A stretch of DNA of 64,000 bases, taken from NCBI GenBank assembly GCA_963767645.1, contig CAVYEW010000008.1, positions 124,001 to 188,000 on the forward strand. Direction: 5' to 3'. Source of the stretch: DATFDN01 sp963767645 (GTDB lineage Bacteria; Pseudomonadota; Alphaproteobacteria; Acetobacterales; Acetobacteraceae). This document shows, one piece after another, positions 20,030 through 30,647 of the stretch (the stretch's first letter is position 1; each line of letters starts with the position of its first letter). A model generated the notes under the pieces. That model searched no databases, was not told the origin of the DNA, and worked only from the letters and a program-made list of their open reading frames with translations. The translations under genes were made by a program, and so were the position numbers.

Positions 20030-20613
20030 CGGCGCCAGCAGCAGCACGGAAAGCGATCGTACACCCTGGGCGCCATGAATCAGCACGCCCTCGATGTCGG
20101 CGGTCGCGGATGGGCCGGTGTGGAACACCGTGTAGCGGTGCCGGTGGAATTCAGGTCGGTGATAGGCGTGATGCAGATTGGGCACGATCTCGCCAGGGTC
20201 GAGTAGCACCAGCAGGTGCTGCGCCAGGTAGGCCACGGAATTGACCCCCAGCTCCGCCTCGGTGAAGCAGACCGAGCCGGTTTCCGCCACGCCGAACGCG
20301 GCACGTAGCACGGCGACGTCCACGTCCTGCAGGTCGCGTGGTAACTTTGTATCGGCCAGGTCGCGGTTGCCCGGAACCTCCGGCACCTTCGAGCAAATGA
20401 CTTTCGCATCCCGCAGGCGTGGACGAAGCGATGCTATGGGATCGCCGGGCGGCCCCGGCTCCAACAGCTTGCCGCCCATTTGTTGCAGCCGCCGGGTGAA
20501 TTCCGCGACCAAGCCGTTCGGCATCGCGGTCGCGAACAGGGGAACTGCCGGCAGGTCGCGCTGCCTCCTGTTTGTGTGGCTACGGATCGACGCGAGAATG
20601 GCGTCCCGGCTGC

Positions 20614-20617
<4 letters not shown>
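20021..20617 (-). CDS. lutC: Lactate utilisation protein C (LUD domain)
   Basis: A 198-residue LUD-domain protein, third component of the LutABC lactate oxidase that turns L-lactate into pyruvate. It begins LSSRDAILASIRSHT and holds VAVLRAAFGVAETGSVCFTEAE and the C-terminal HGAQGVRSLSVLLL. The likely start is TTG at 20617, which overlaps the lutB stop (TTGA) and follows ggagggcgg; the frame continues 27 codons upstream inside lutB with no homology. It closes the aceE-to-lutC run and meets glcF tail to tail. Confidence 0.88.
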
Positions 20618-22082
<1,465 letters not shown>

Positions 22083-22086
<4 letters not shown>

Positions 22087-22826
22087 GCCCTGGCTCCGTT
22101 CAGGATTTGGGCGATATGAATGAACTTGACATCGAGCCCGATCCGCTTCGCGCACCCTTGCTGGTGCATCAGGCAGGAACTGTCGGCGGACACGATGTAT
22201 TCCGCCCCGGCCTTCGCGTGATTCGCCACCTTGTCGCGCCCCATCCGGGCCGATACCGCCTGCTCGCCGACGGAGAAGGTGCCGCCGAAGCCGCAGCACT
22301 CATCGGGGCGGGCAGGCTCGACGATCTCGATGCCCCGCACGTTCATCAACAGGTCGAGCGGCTTGGAGAAGAACTCCTCGCGCAGCTCGGTTGGCCGGGC
22401 GTGCCCGAGGCCCCGCAATGTGTTGCAGCTGTTGTGGTAGCCGATGCGGTGCGGGAACTCGGCCCAGGGAAAGTCCCGCACCTCCAGAATGTCGTGCAGG
22501 AACTCGACCAGCTCGTAGGTGCGGCTGCGCACCTCGCGCACTGTGTCGGTCTGCTCGATCGCGGTCATGTTGTCGCGCACCTGATGCACGCAGCTGCCGG
22601 ATGGCGCCACGACATAGTCGAAGCCGGCGAAGTTGCGTACGAACAGCGCTTCGGTTGCCGCGGCTTCCTGGTGACAGCCGCTGTTCACCATAGGCTGGCC
22701 GCAGCAGGTTTGGTCCAGGGGATAGGAGACGTCGAGCCCGAACCGCTCCAGCAGCTCCAGCGCCGCGATGCCGACCTCGGGGTGGAACGCATCGACAAAG
22801 CAGGGAACGAACAATCCGACGCGCAT
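22083..22826 (-). CDS. lutA: Lactate utilisation protein A, (Fe-S)-binding
   Basis: A 247-residue protein with two cysteine-rich CCG domains: TCCGQPMVNSGCH (~residues 41-53) and DECCGFGGTFSV (~176-187). It starts MRVGLFVPCFVDAFHPEVGIAALELL, as LutA/LldE proteins do. It begins 23 bp after the CoA-transferase stop, so it is likely read from the same long transcript. With LutB and LutC it oxidises lactate to pyruvate. Confidence 0.93.
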
Positions 22827-22849
22827 GACGCCTCCTCGCGCTGCCGAGG

Positions 22850-24853
22850 TCAGTTGCCGCGCCCGACCTCGCGAAGATGTGCCCGAGCCTCCTCCGCGCT
22901 CTCGTAGATGCGCGGCGCGACATCCCGGCCGGCGAGCGCATCACCCAGCTTCATGCGCAGAAAGCCGCTTGTCGTATAGCGGGTCGCCCCGGAGTAGTGG
23001 CGCTCCATCAGCCGACTGACCATGGCTACGTACGGGTCCAGAAGCTCCGGCAGGATCGAGAAATTGTCGTAATTGACGATCGCATAGACCCTGCCGGGAG
23101 CCGTGCGGGTCTTCTCGCCGACCAGCCTCTCGATCTCGCCGATCTGGTCAAGGCTGCGGACCGAGAAGCCCTCGAAATTGACGAAGAACAGATTCTGCTC
23201 GGGGTCATATGTGAACCGCGCGTCGAGCGGCAATTCGAGCAGATCCCCGCGCAGCCCCATTGCCTCCGGCCGGAACAGTCGCGCATCCATCAGCCGCGGG
23301 CCGCGCACCAAGGGCCGGAAATCCATCTGCCGCAGGATGTCACGCTCGATGTCGATGTCCGGCGCGACCTCGATCAGCTCCAGTCCCTCAGGCCCGAGGC
23401 TGAAGACGCATCGCTCGGTGACATAAAGCACCTGCTGGGCACGCTGCGTTGCGTAGCGGCCGCTGAAGGTGCGGTGCTCCACCGCTTCGACGAATTTCCG
23501 GCTACGTCCTTCCTGTTCGATGTGCAATCGTCCGTCCTCGAACCCGACCCGTAGCCCTCCGGCGGTGAAGGTGCCGCAGAACACCACCTTCTTCGCGTTC
23601 TGGCTGATGTTGATGAAGCCGCCTGCGCCGGCCAGCTTGTGCCCGAACCGGCTGACGTTCAGGTTTCCCTCGCAGTCCACCTGCGCCAGCCCGAGAAAGG
23701 CCAGGTCGAGCCCGCCGCCATCGTAGAAATCGAACTGGTACGGCTGGTCGATGATCGCTTGCGTGTTCACGGCAGCACCGAAATCCAGCCCGCCGGCCGG
23801 CATGCCGCCGATCACGCCCGGCTCTGCCGTGAGCGTGATGAGGTCAAGAACCTTCTCCTCCTGGGCCACGTTCGAGACGCCTTCCGGCATCCCGATCCCC
23901 AGGTTGACGACGCTGTTCGCCCGCAGCTCCAGCGCGCAGCGCCGCGCGATCACCTTGCGCTCGGAGAGCGGCAGGGCCGGGACCGCCCCCATATAGCCGC
24001 GGATTTCGCCGCTGTAGGCTGGGTTGTAGGCTGTCGCGAAGGTCTGCCAGTGGTGCTCCGGTTTCTCGGCGAGCACCACGCAATCGACCAGCACGCCGGG
24101 GATCTTCACCTGACGCGGATTGAGCGTGTTGCTCTCGGCGATGCGCTCCACCTGCACGATGACCAGCCCGCCGGAGTTGCGGGCCGCCATGGCGATCGCC
24201 AGCGCCTCCAGCGTGAGCGCCTCGCGCTCCATGGTGACGTTGCCGTCCGGGTCGGCGGTGGTGCCGCGGATGATGCCGATGTTGATGGGGAAGGCCTTGT
24301 AGAACAGGAATTCCTCGCCTCCGATCGTCATCAGCGTGACCAGATCCTCGGTGGTCCGCGCGTTGATCTTGCCGCCGCCGAAGCGCGGGTCGACGAACGT
24401 GCCCAGGCCGACGCGGCTGATGTGGCCCGGACGGCGCGCGGCGATGTCGCGGAACAGGTGAGAGATGACGCCCTGCGGCAAGTTGTAGGCTTCGATCTGG
24501 TCCTCGACGGCCAGTCGTTGCATGGCGGGGACCAAGCCCCAGTGGCCGCCCACCACGCGCCGGATCAGGCCGTCATGGCCGAGATGATTGAGGCCCTTGC
24601 CGCTCCCGTCGCCCTGTCCGGCCGCGTAGACGAGAGTGAGGTCGCGGGGCTTCTCGGCGGGCGGCGCTCCCGGCTCATCCGGCCGCACATAGAATTCCTC
24701 CAGCGCGACCGCGATGCTTTCCGGGAACCCGATGCCGACGAAGCCGCCTGTCGCGACCGTGTCGCCGGCGCGGATCAGCCGAACCGCTTCGGCGGCGGAG
24801 ACGATCTTGCGGCGTTCGGGGCGGTGCGTCGCCGCCCCGATTGGCTGATGCAT
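22850..24853 (-). CDS. Acyl-CoA:acetate/3-ketoacid CoA-transferase with C-terminal extension
   Basis: A 667-residue fused alpha-beta CoA transferase (propionate/acetate CoA-transferase, YdiF type), moving CoA between short acids and acyl-CoAs. The alpha part has GDTVATGGFVGIGFPESI. The beta part has NLGIGMPEGVSNVAQEE and LTAEPGVIGGMPAGGLDFG, the latter holding the catalytic glutamate. Classical members are ~520-530 residues; here about 130 more follow (from ~540: RDILRQMDFRPLV to the end), which include YAIVNYDNFSILPELLDPYV. The ATG at 24853 has a strong site (ggaggggtgagg) inside the end of maeB and sits 4 bp after its stop. It can link acetate, lactate or propionate to the acetyl-CoA made by the upstream genes. 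Confidence 0.88.
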   Translation of the reverse strand: MHQPIGAATHRPERRKIVSAAEAVRLIRAGDTVATGGFVGIGFPESIAVALEEFYVRPDEPGAPPAEKPRDLTLVYAAGQGDGSGKGLNHLGHDGLIRRVVGGHWGLVPAMQRLAVEDQIEAYNLPQGVISHLFRDIAARRPGHISRVGLGTFVDPRFGGGKINARTTEDLVTLMTIGGEEFLFYKAFPINIGIIRGTTADPDGNVTMEREALTLEALAIAMAARNSGGLVIVQVERIAESNTLNPRQVKIPGVLVDCVVLAEKPEHHWQTFATAYNPAYSGEIRGYMGAVPALPLSERKVIARRCALELRANSVVNLGIGMPEGVSNVAQEEKVLDLITLTAEPGVIGGMPAGGLDFGAAVNTQAIIDQPYQFDFYDGGGLDLAFLGLAQVDCEGNLNVSRFGHKLAGAGGFINISQNAKKVVFCGTFTAGGLRVGFEDGRLHIEQEGRSRKFVEAVEHRTFSGRYATQRAQQVLYVTERCVFSLGPEGLELIEVAPDIDIERDILRQMDFRPLVRGPRLMDARLFRPEAMGLRGDLLELPLDARFTYDPEQNLFFVNFEGFSVRSLDQIGEIERLVGEKTRTAPGRVYAIVNYDNFSILPELLDPYVAMVSRLMERHYSGATRYTTSGFLRMKLGDALAGRDVAPRIYESAEEARAHLREVGRGN

Positions 24854-24857
24854 CGCC

Positions 24858-27173
24858 TCACCCCTCCACGGCGGCCTCGGCACAGGCCAGCGCCGTCATG
24901 TTGACCATGCCGCGGACCGTGGTCGCGGGTGCGAGGATGTGGACCGGTTTCGCGGCGCCGAGCAGGATCGGGCCGACCGTCACGCCTTGGCCCGCGACGA
25001 CGCGCAGACAGGTGAAGGTGATGTTGGCCGCGTCCAGGTTGGGCATGATGAGCAGGTTCGCCGATCCGCTCAGGCGCGAATCCGGGAAGATCCGGTCGAG
25101 CACCGCCTGCGAGAGAGCGGCATCGCCCTGCACCTCGCCTTCCAGCTCCAGATCGGGAGCGCGCTTTGCGAGCAGGTCGGCGGCCGCCCGCATCTTGCGG
25201 GCTGAAGGCGTATCGGCGCTCCCGAAACTCGAATGCGACAGCAGCGCCGCACGAGGCGTCAGGCCGAAGCGGCGCACCGCCTCGGCCGCCAGCATCGCGA
25301 TGTCCACGAGCTGCTCGGTCGTGGGATCGTAGTTGATGTGGGTGTCGCACAGGAACACCGGCTGCTGCGGCAGGAGGAGCAGGTTCATGGCGGCGAAGCT
25401 GTTCGCGCCGCGACGCAGGCCAATCGTGTCCTGGATGTAGCGGAGGTTCTCGGCGTAACGCCCGGACGAAATGCCGCAGAGCATGGCGTCGGCCCGGCCG
25501 CTGCGCACCAGCATGGCGCCGATCAGGGTGCGGTTGCGCCGCATCTCGAGCTGGGCATAGTCGCGGGTGATGCCGTCGCGGCGGCGCAGGGCGTAGTAGG
25601 TTTCCGCGGCCTCGCCGAGCGCGTCGTCCTGGAAGCCCTGGATGGCGAAGTCGCCTCGCCCGTCGTTGATGCGCAGGCCGAGCTGGCGCGCCCGCTCGCG
25701 GATCACCTCGGGGCGGCCGATCAGGATCGGCTTGGCCAGGTGCTCGTCCACGACCACCTGGGCAGCGCGCAGCACGCGCTCGTCCTCGCCGTCGGCGAAC
25801 ACGATGCGCTTGGCCGCGTCGGCGGCGGCGGCGGCGGCGGCCGCGAACAGAGGCTGCATGATGGTGCCCGAGCGGTAGACGAAGCCGCCCAGGCGCTCGC
25901 GGTAGGCAGTGATGTCGTCGAGCGGGCGGGTCGCCACGCCGCTGCGCATCGCCGCCTCGGCGACCGCGGGTGCCACGGTGGTGATGAGGCGCGGGTCGAA
26001 GGGCCGGGGAATCAGGTGCTCGGGGCCGAACCGATCCTGCACGCCATAGGCCTGGGCGACGACATCGGACTGCTCGGCCTGCGCAAGATCGGCCAGCGCG
26101 CGGGTAGCGGCGAGCTTCATCTCCTCGTTGATGGCGGTGGCGCCGACATCGAGCGCGCCGCGGAAGATGAAGGGAAAGCAGAGGACGTTGTTGACCTGGT
26201 TCGGATAGTCGCTGCGGCCGGTGGCGATGATGCAGTCCGGACGGACGCGCTTGGCGTCCTCTGGGCGGATCTCCGGGTCGGGATTGGCGAGTGCCAGGAT
26301 TAGCGGACGGTCGGCCATGCCCTCGACCATCTCGGGCTTCAGCACGCCCGCCATGGAAACGCCGAGGAACACGTCGGTGCCCGGCATGGCGTCGGCCAGC
26401 GTCCTTGCGTCGGTCTCGCGCGCGTAGCGCTGCTTGCTCGCATCAAGTCCGGTGCGGCCGGTGTGGATGACGCCCCTGCTGTCGGTGACGAGGATGTTGT
26501 CCGGCTTGAGGCCGAGGCCGATCAGGAGGTCGAGGCAGGCGATGGCGGCGGCGCCCGCGCCCGAGCACACCAGGCGCACCTGTTCGATGCGCTTGCCCAC
26601 CACCTTGAGGCCATTGAGGATGGCGGCGGCCGCGACGATGGCCGTGCCGTGCTGGTCGTCGTGGAAGACCGGGATCTTCATGCGCGCGCGCAGCTTCTGC
26701 TCGATCTGGAAGCACTCGGGCGCCTTGATGTCCTCCAGGTTGATGCCGCCGAAGGTGGGTTCCAGGGCGGCCACGATCTCCACGATCTTGTCGGGATCGG
26801 TCTCCGCGACCTCGATGTCGAACACGTCGATGTTCGCGAACTTCTTGAACAGGCAGCCCTTGCCCTCCATCACCGGCTTGCTGGCGAGCGGGCCGATATT
26901 GCCCAGACCGAGCACGGCGGTGCCGTTGCTGACCACGGCAACGAGGTTGGCGCGGGAGGTGAAGCGGCTGGCGAGGCCTCGGTCGTGGTGGATCGCCATG
27001 CAGGCGGCGGCGACGCCGGGCGAGTAGGCGAGCGCCAGTTCCCGCTGGTTGCTCATGCTCTTGGTGGGGGTGACGGCGATCTTACCCGGCGTCGGATACT
27101 CGTGGTAGTCGAGCGCTGCCCGGGCGAGTGGATCGTCGGCCTGCAGAGTGTCGGTGTCTACGGCCTTATCCAT
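24858..27173 (-). CDS. maeB: NADP-dependent malic enzyme with phosphotransacetylase-like domain
   Basis: A 771-residue MaeB-type malic enzyme that decarboxylates malate to pyruvate with NADP+. The malic domain (~1-430) shows YHEYPTPGKIAVTPTK, YSPGVAAACM, FANIDVFDIEVAETDPDKIV and DDQHGTAIV. The C-terminal ~330 residues are the phosphate acetyl/butyryl-transferase-like domain (KRIVFADGEDERVLRAAQVV, RSGRADAMLCG, ANLLIMPNLDAANI), which in this family is regulatory and senses acetyl-CoA rather than catalysing. It sits between lpd (25 bp) and the CoA transferase (4 bp), so its pyruvate feeds the dehydrogenase encoded beside it. Confidence 0.95.
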   Translation of the reverse strand: MDKAVDTDTLQADDPLARAALDYHEYPTPGKIAVTPTKSMSNQRELALAYSPGVAAACMAIHHDRGLASRFTSRANLVAVVSNGTAVLGLGNIGPLASKPVMEGKGCLFKKFANIDVFDIEVAETDPDKIVEIVAALEPTFGGINLEDIKAPECFQIEQKLRARMKIPVFHDDQHGTAIVAAAAILNGLKVVGKRIEQVRLVCSGAGAAAIACLDLLIGLGLKPDNILVTDSRGVIHTGRTGLDASKQRYARETDARTLADAMPGTDVFLGVSMAGVLKPEMVEGMADRPLILALANPDPEIRPEDAKRVRPDCIIATGRSDYPNQVNNVLCFPFIFRGALDVGATAINEEMKLAATRALADLAQAEQSDVVAQAYGVQDRFGPEHLIPRPFDPRLITTVAPAVAEAAMRSGVATRPLDDITAYRERLGGFVYRSGTIMQPLFAAAAAAAADAAKRIVFADGEDERVLRAAQVVVDEHLAKPILIGRPEVIRERARQLGLRINDGRGDFAIQGFQDDALGEAAETYYALRRRDGITRDYAQLEMRRNRTLIGAMLVRSGRADAMLCGISSGRYAENLRYIQDTIGLRRGANSFAAMNLLLLPQQPVFLCDTHINYDPTTEQLVDIAMLAAEAVRRFGLTPRAALLSHSSFGSADTPSARKMRAAADLLAKRAPDLELEGEVQGDAALSQAVLDRIFPDSRLSGSANLLIMPNLDAANITFTCLRVVAGQGVTVGPILLGAAKPVHILAPATTVRGMVNMTALACAEAAVEG

Positions 27174-27198
27174 AGAGTCCTCCCTTAATCTGCCCTTC

Positions 27199-29262
27199 TC
27201 ATCTCCGCTTCGGCGGCATCAGGTCCGTGATCGTGCCTGCGAACATCTCCGAGGCCATGCCGAACGTCTCGGAGAGGGTCGGGTGAGGATGGATGGTGAG
27301 CGCGATGTCCTCGGCATCGGCGCCCATCTCGATCGCTAACGCGGCTTCGGCGATGAGGTCGCCGGCGTTCGGGCCGACGATGCCGCAGCCGATGATGCGG
27401 TCGGTGGCCTCGTCGAAGAGAACCTTGGTCACGCCCTCGTCGCGGCCGAGCGAGAGCGACCGGCCGCTTGCCGCCCAGGGGAACGTGCCCTTGCCGTATT
27501 TGACTCCGCGCGCCCTGGCCTCGTTCTCGGTCAGCCCGACCCAGGCGACCTCGGGGTCGGTGTAGGCGACCGAGGGGATCACTTTGGCGTCGAAGAAGCT
27601 GTTGCGGCCGGCGGCAGCTTCGGCCGCCACATGGCCCTCGTGGACCGCCTTGTGGGCGAGCATGGGCTGGCCCACGATGTCGCCGATCGCGAAGATATGC
27701 GGCACGTTGGTGCGCATCTGCTTGTCCACGTTTATGTAGCCGCGCTCGTCCGCGGCGATGCCGGCGTTCTCCGCGCCGATCATCTTGCCGTTGGGGCGGC
27801 GGCCGACGGCGACCAGGACGCGGTCGAAGGTGGCGGTGGCCGGCGCCTTGCCGCCCTCCAGATGGGCGACGAGGCCGTCCGGCGTCGCGTCCACCCGCGT
27901 CACCTTGGTCTTGAGGTGGATCGCATCGTAGCGCTTCTCGATTCGCTTCATCAGCGGCGTCACGATGTCCCGATCGGCGCCGGGTATGATCTGGTCCATC
28001 AGCTCCACGACCGTCACCTTCGAGCCGAGGGTGTGATAGACGGTTGCCATCTCCAGACCGATGATGCCGCCGCCGAGGACGAGGAAGCGTTTCGGGATGT
28101 CCTCGATCGCCAGTGCTCCCGTGGAGTCGATGACGCGCGGGTCGCCGTGCGGGATGAAGGGCAGCGTGACCGGCTCGGAGCCGGCGGCGATGATGGCCTG
28201 CTCGAAGCTGATCGTCTTGGTGCCGTCCTTTCCCTGGACCTCGACCTGATTGAGCGAGACGAACTTGCCGACGCCCTCGACGATCGTCACCTTGCGCTGT
28301 CGGGCGAGACCGGAGAGGCCGCCGGTGAGTCGCTTCACCACGCCATCCTTCCAGCCCCGCAGCCTGTCGAGATCGGTCGTGGGCGGGGCGAAGCCCAGCC
28401 CGTGCTCGGACATCTCTTGCGTCTCGGAGACGACCTTGGCGGCGTGCAGCAGTGCCTTGGAGGGGATGCAGCCGACATTGAGGCAGACGCCGCCCAGGGT
28501 GGGCCAACGCTCGACGAGCACGACCTGCTTGCCGAGGTCGGCGGCGCGGAAGGCGGCGCTGTAGCCCCCCGGCCCGGCGCCGAGGACCAGCACCTCTGCA
28601 TGCAGATCGCCCTTCGCGGCGCTCGGCGGGCGCGCGGTGGGGGCAGGGAGCGGCATGGCGACCGTTGCCTTGCCGGGCGGGGCCGCCGCCTGGCCGGTCC
28701 GCAGCCTCATGATCGGACTGCCCTCGGAGACGCGGTCGCCGACCTTGGCGAGCAGTTGCGAGACTGTGCCGGCGGCGGGAGCCGGGATGTCCATGCTCGC
28801 CTTGTCGGACTCGAGGGTGATGAGCGGGTCGTCCTTCTCGACCTTGTCGCCCGCTGCGACATGCACTTCGATGATCGGCACGTCCTTGAAGTCGCCGATG
28901 TCGGGCACAGCGACATCGATCTCGTCATAGACGCCCGCCGGCGAACCGTAGCTGGACGGCGGCCCTTCCGGCGCCGCGCCCGCCTCCTGGCGGATCGTCT
29001 CCTTGGGGGGCGTGGCAGCCGCGCCCGCCGGCTCCATGAGCATGATGAGGTCGCCCTCGGCTACTTTGCTGCCGAGCGCGATCTTCAGCTCCGTCACCGT
29101 GCCCGCGCGGGGGCAGGGCACATCCATTGTGGCCTTGTCGGATTCGAGCGTGATCAGCGGGTCCTCGGGATTGACCGAGGCGCCCGGCGCCACGTGGATC
29201 TCGATGACCGGAACGTCCTTGAAATCCCCGATATCGGGGACGCGGATCTCGACACTCGCCAT
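27199..29262 (-). CDS. lpdA: Dihydrolipoamide dehydrogenase (E3) with two N-terminal lipoyl domains
   Basis: A 687-residue E3 of the pyruvate dehydrogenase complex that reoxidises dihydrolipoamide with NAD+. Two complete lipoyl domains come first: 1-76 with ESDKATMD (lipoyl K43) and ~114-188 with ESDKASMD (K154), joined by an Ala/Pro linker. The flavoprotein starts near 222 (AEVLVLGAGPGGYSAAFRA) with the redox pair GGVCLNVGCIPSK (C260/C265) and ends in the dimer domain with TIHPHPTLSE. E3 usually has no lipoyl domain, or one; two is unusual. It follows aceF with a 21-bp gap. Confidence 0.95.
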   Translation of the reverse strand: MASVEIRVPDIGDFKDVPVIEIHVAPGASVNPEDPLITLESDKATMDVPCPRAGTVTELKIALGSKVAEGDLIMLMEPAGAAATPPKETIRQEAGAAPEGPPSSYGSPAGVYDEIDVAVPDIGDFKDVPIIEVHVAAGDKVEKDDPLITLESDKASMDIPAPAAGTVSQLLAKVGDRVSEGSPIMRLRTGQAAAPPGKATVAMPLPAPTARPPSAAKGDLHAEVLVLGAGPGGYSAAFRAADLGKQVVLVERWPTLGGVCLNVGCIPSKALLHAAKVVSETQEMSEHGLGFAPPTTDLDRLRGWKDGVVKRLTGGLSGLARQRKVTIVEGVGKFVSLNQVEVQGKDGTKTISFEQAIIAAGSEPVTLPFIPHGDPRVIDSTGALAIEDIPKRFLVLGGGIIGLEMATVYHTLGSKVTVVELMDQIIPGADRDIVTPLMKRIEKRYDAIHLKTKVTRVDATPDGLVAHLEGGKAPATATFDRVLVAVGRRPNGKMIGAENAGIAADERGYINVDKQMRTNVPHIFAIGDIVGQPMLAHKAVHEGHVAAEAAAGRNSFFDAKVIPSVAYTDPEVAWVGLTENEARARGVKYGKGTFPWAASGRSLSLGRDEGVTKVLFDEATDRIIGCGIVGPNAGDLIAEAALAIEMGADAEDIALTIHPHPTLSETFGMASEMFAGTITDLMPPKRR

Positions 29263-29283
29263 CGTTGTTTCCTCTTGGTCCGG

Positions 29284-30603
29284 TCAGAGCACCAGCCTGC
29301 GCACGTCCTCCAGGACGTGGCAGAGGTGGCGCGCGAAGCGGGCGGCGAGCGCGCCGTCGATCACGCGGTGGTCGTAGGAGAGGGAGATCGGCAGCATCAG
29401 CCGTGGCTTGAACTCGGTCCCGTCCCACACCGGGGCCATCTTTGAGCGCACGACGCCGAGGATTGCCACTTCGGGGGCGTTGACGATCGGGGTGAAGGCG
29501 GTGCCGCCGATGCCGCCGAGTGAGGAGATGGTGAAGCTCGCCCCCTGCATGTCCGCAGCCCCCAGCTTGCCCTCGCGCGCCCGCTTGGAGACCGCGCCCA
29601 TCTCCTGGCTCAGCTCGGTGATGCCCTTGCGGTCGACGTCGCGGAGCACGGGCACAACGAGGCCGTCCGGCGTGTCCACGGCGATGCCGATGTGGTAGTA
29701 TCGTTTAAGAACAAGCGCATCCTTCTCGGGCGTGAGCGAGGCGTTGAACTCCGGGAACTGCCGCAGCGCCGAGACGCTCGCCTTGAGCAGGAAGGCGAGC
29801 ATCGTGACGCGGTAGCCCTTGTCCCTCGCCGCCGCGTCCAATTCCTTCCGGTATTTCTCCAGCTCGGTAATATCCGCCTCGTCGTTCTGGGTGACGTGCG
29901 GCACGTTGAGCCAGGCGCGGTGCAGATGCGGGCCGGAGATGCGCTTGATGCGCGACAGCGGCCTGGTCTCGATCGGGCCGAACTTGGAGAAATCCTGTGC
30001 CGGGATCTCCGGAATGCCGGTGCCGGAGGCTGCGGCGGCGGGCGCTGCCGCCGGCGCGGCGGGGCCGCGCAGGAAACCGAGCACGTCTTCCTTGGTGATG
30101 CGCCCCTTCTCGCCGCTGCCTTTCACGCCGGTCAGATCGACGCCCAGCTCGCGCGCGACCCGGCGGATTGAGGGGCTGGCGTGGACCTGGCTGAGATCGG
30201 TGCCTTTGTTGATGCCGGTGCCCGCCGCGCCTACTGCCGCGCCGAGTTGCGCCGGTGCGCCGGGCGGGGCGGCTGGCGGCGCGGGCGGGGCCGTGCGCGC
30301 CTGGGCGGCGGGCGGCGGCTCCTGCTGGGAGAGCAGGGAAGGGGGCTGCGTCATCGCCCCCTCCTCATGATCGCGAAGCCGCAGGACCGGGCTGCCCTCG
30401 CTCACCTTGTCGCCGATCTTGACCAGAAGCTTCTCGATCGTGCCGGAAACAGGCGAGGGCACATCCATCGTGGCCTTGTCAGATTCCAGCGTGATGATCG
30501 GGTCTTCGGCGTTGATCGGCTGCCCCTCCTGCACGTGGACTTCGATGATCGGGACATCCTTGAAGTCGCCGATGTCGGGCACTTTGACTTCGGTGGCCGC
30601 CAC
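29284..30603 (-). CDS. aceF: Pyruvate dehydrogenase E2, dihydrolipoamide acetyltransferase
   Basis: A 439-residue E2. It has one lipoyl domain (1-~78, ESDKATMD, K43), a Pro/Ala linker, the peripheral subunit-binding domain (ASPSIRRVARELGVDLTGV, then GSGEKGRITKEDV) and the catalytic domain with the active-site YDHRVIDGA. The GTG at 30603 is chosen because it starts the lipoyl domain (VAATEVKVPDIGDF) and follows ggggaggag; the frame is open further 5' but overlaps aceE. Gamma-proteobacterial AceF partners of AceE often carry two or three lipoyl domains; here they appear shifted to E3. Confidence 0.94.
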   Translation of the reverse strand: MAATEVKVPDIGDFKDVPIIEVHVQEGQPINAEDPIITLESDKATMDVPSPVSGTIEKLLVKIGDKVSEGSPVLRLRDHEEGAMTQPPSLLSQQEPPPAAQARTAPPAPPAAPPGAPAQLGAAVGAAGTGINKGTDLSQVHASPSIRRVARELGVDLTGVKGSGEKGRITKEDVLGFLRGPAAPAAAPAAAASGTGIPEIPAQDFSKFGPIETRPLSRIKRISGPHLHRAWLNVPHVTQNDEADITELEKYRKELDAAARDKGYRVTMLAFLLKASVSALRQFPEFNASLTPEKDALVLKRYYHIGIAVDTPDGLVVPVLRDVDRKGITELSQEMGAVSKRAREGKLGAADMQGASFTISSLGGIGGTAFTPIVNAPEVAILGVVRSKMAPVWDGTEFKPRLMLPISLSYDHRVIDGALAARFARHLCHVLEDVRRLVL

Positions 30604-30647
30604 GTTCTCCTCCCCTGCTTGTTGATCCCCGCGCGCGGCGGGCGGCT

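Noticed and set aside
27631..29445. Long open frame (604 codons) on the plus strand opposite lpdA
   Set aside because: It is a mirror of a GC-rich, strongly coding gene with clear E3 and lipoyl motifs on the minus strand; the protein has no recognisable domain and is full of His/Arg/Asp.
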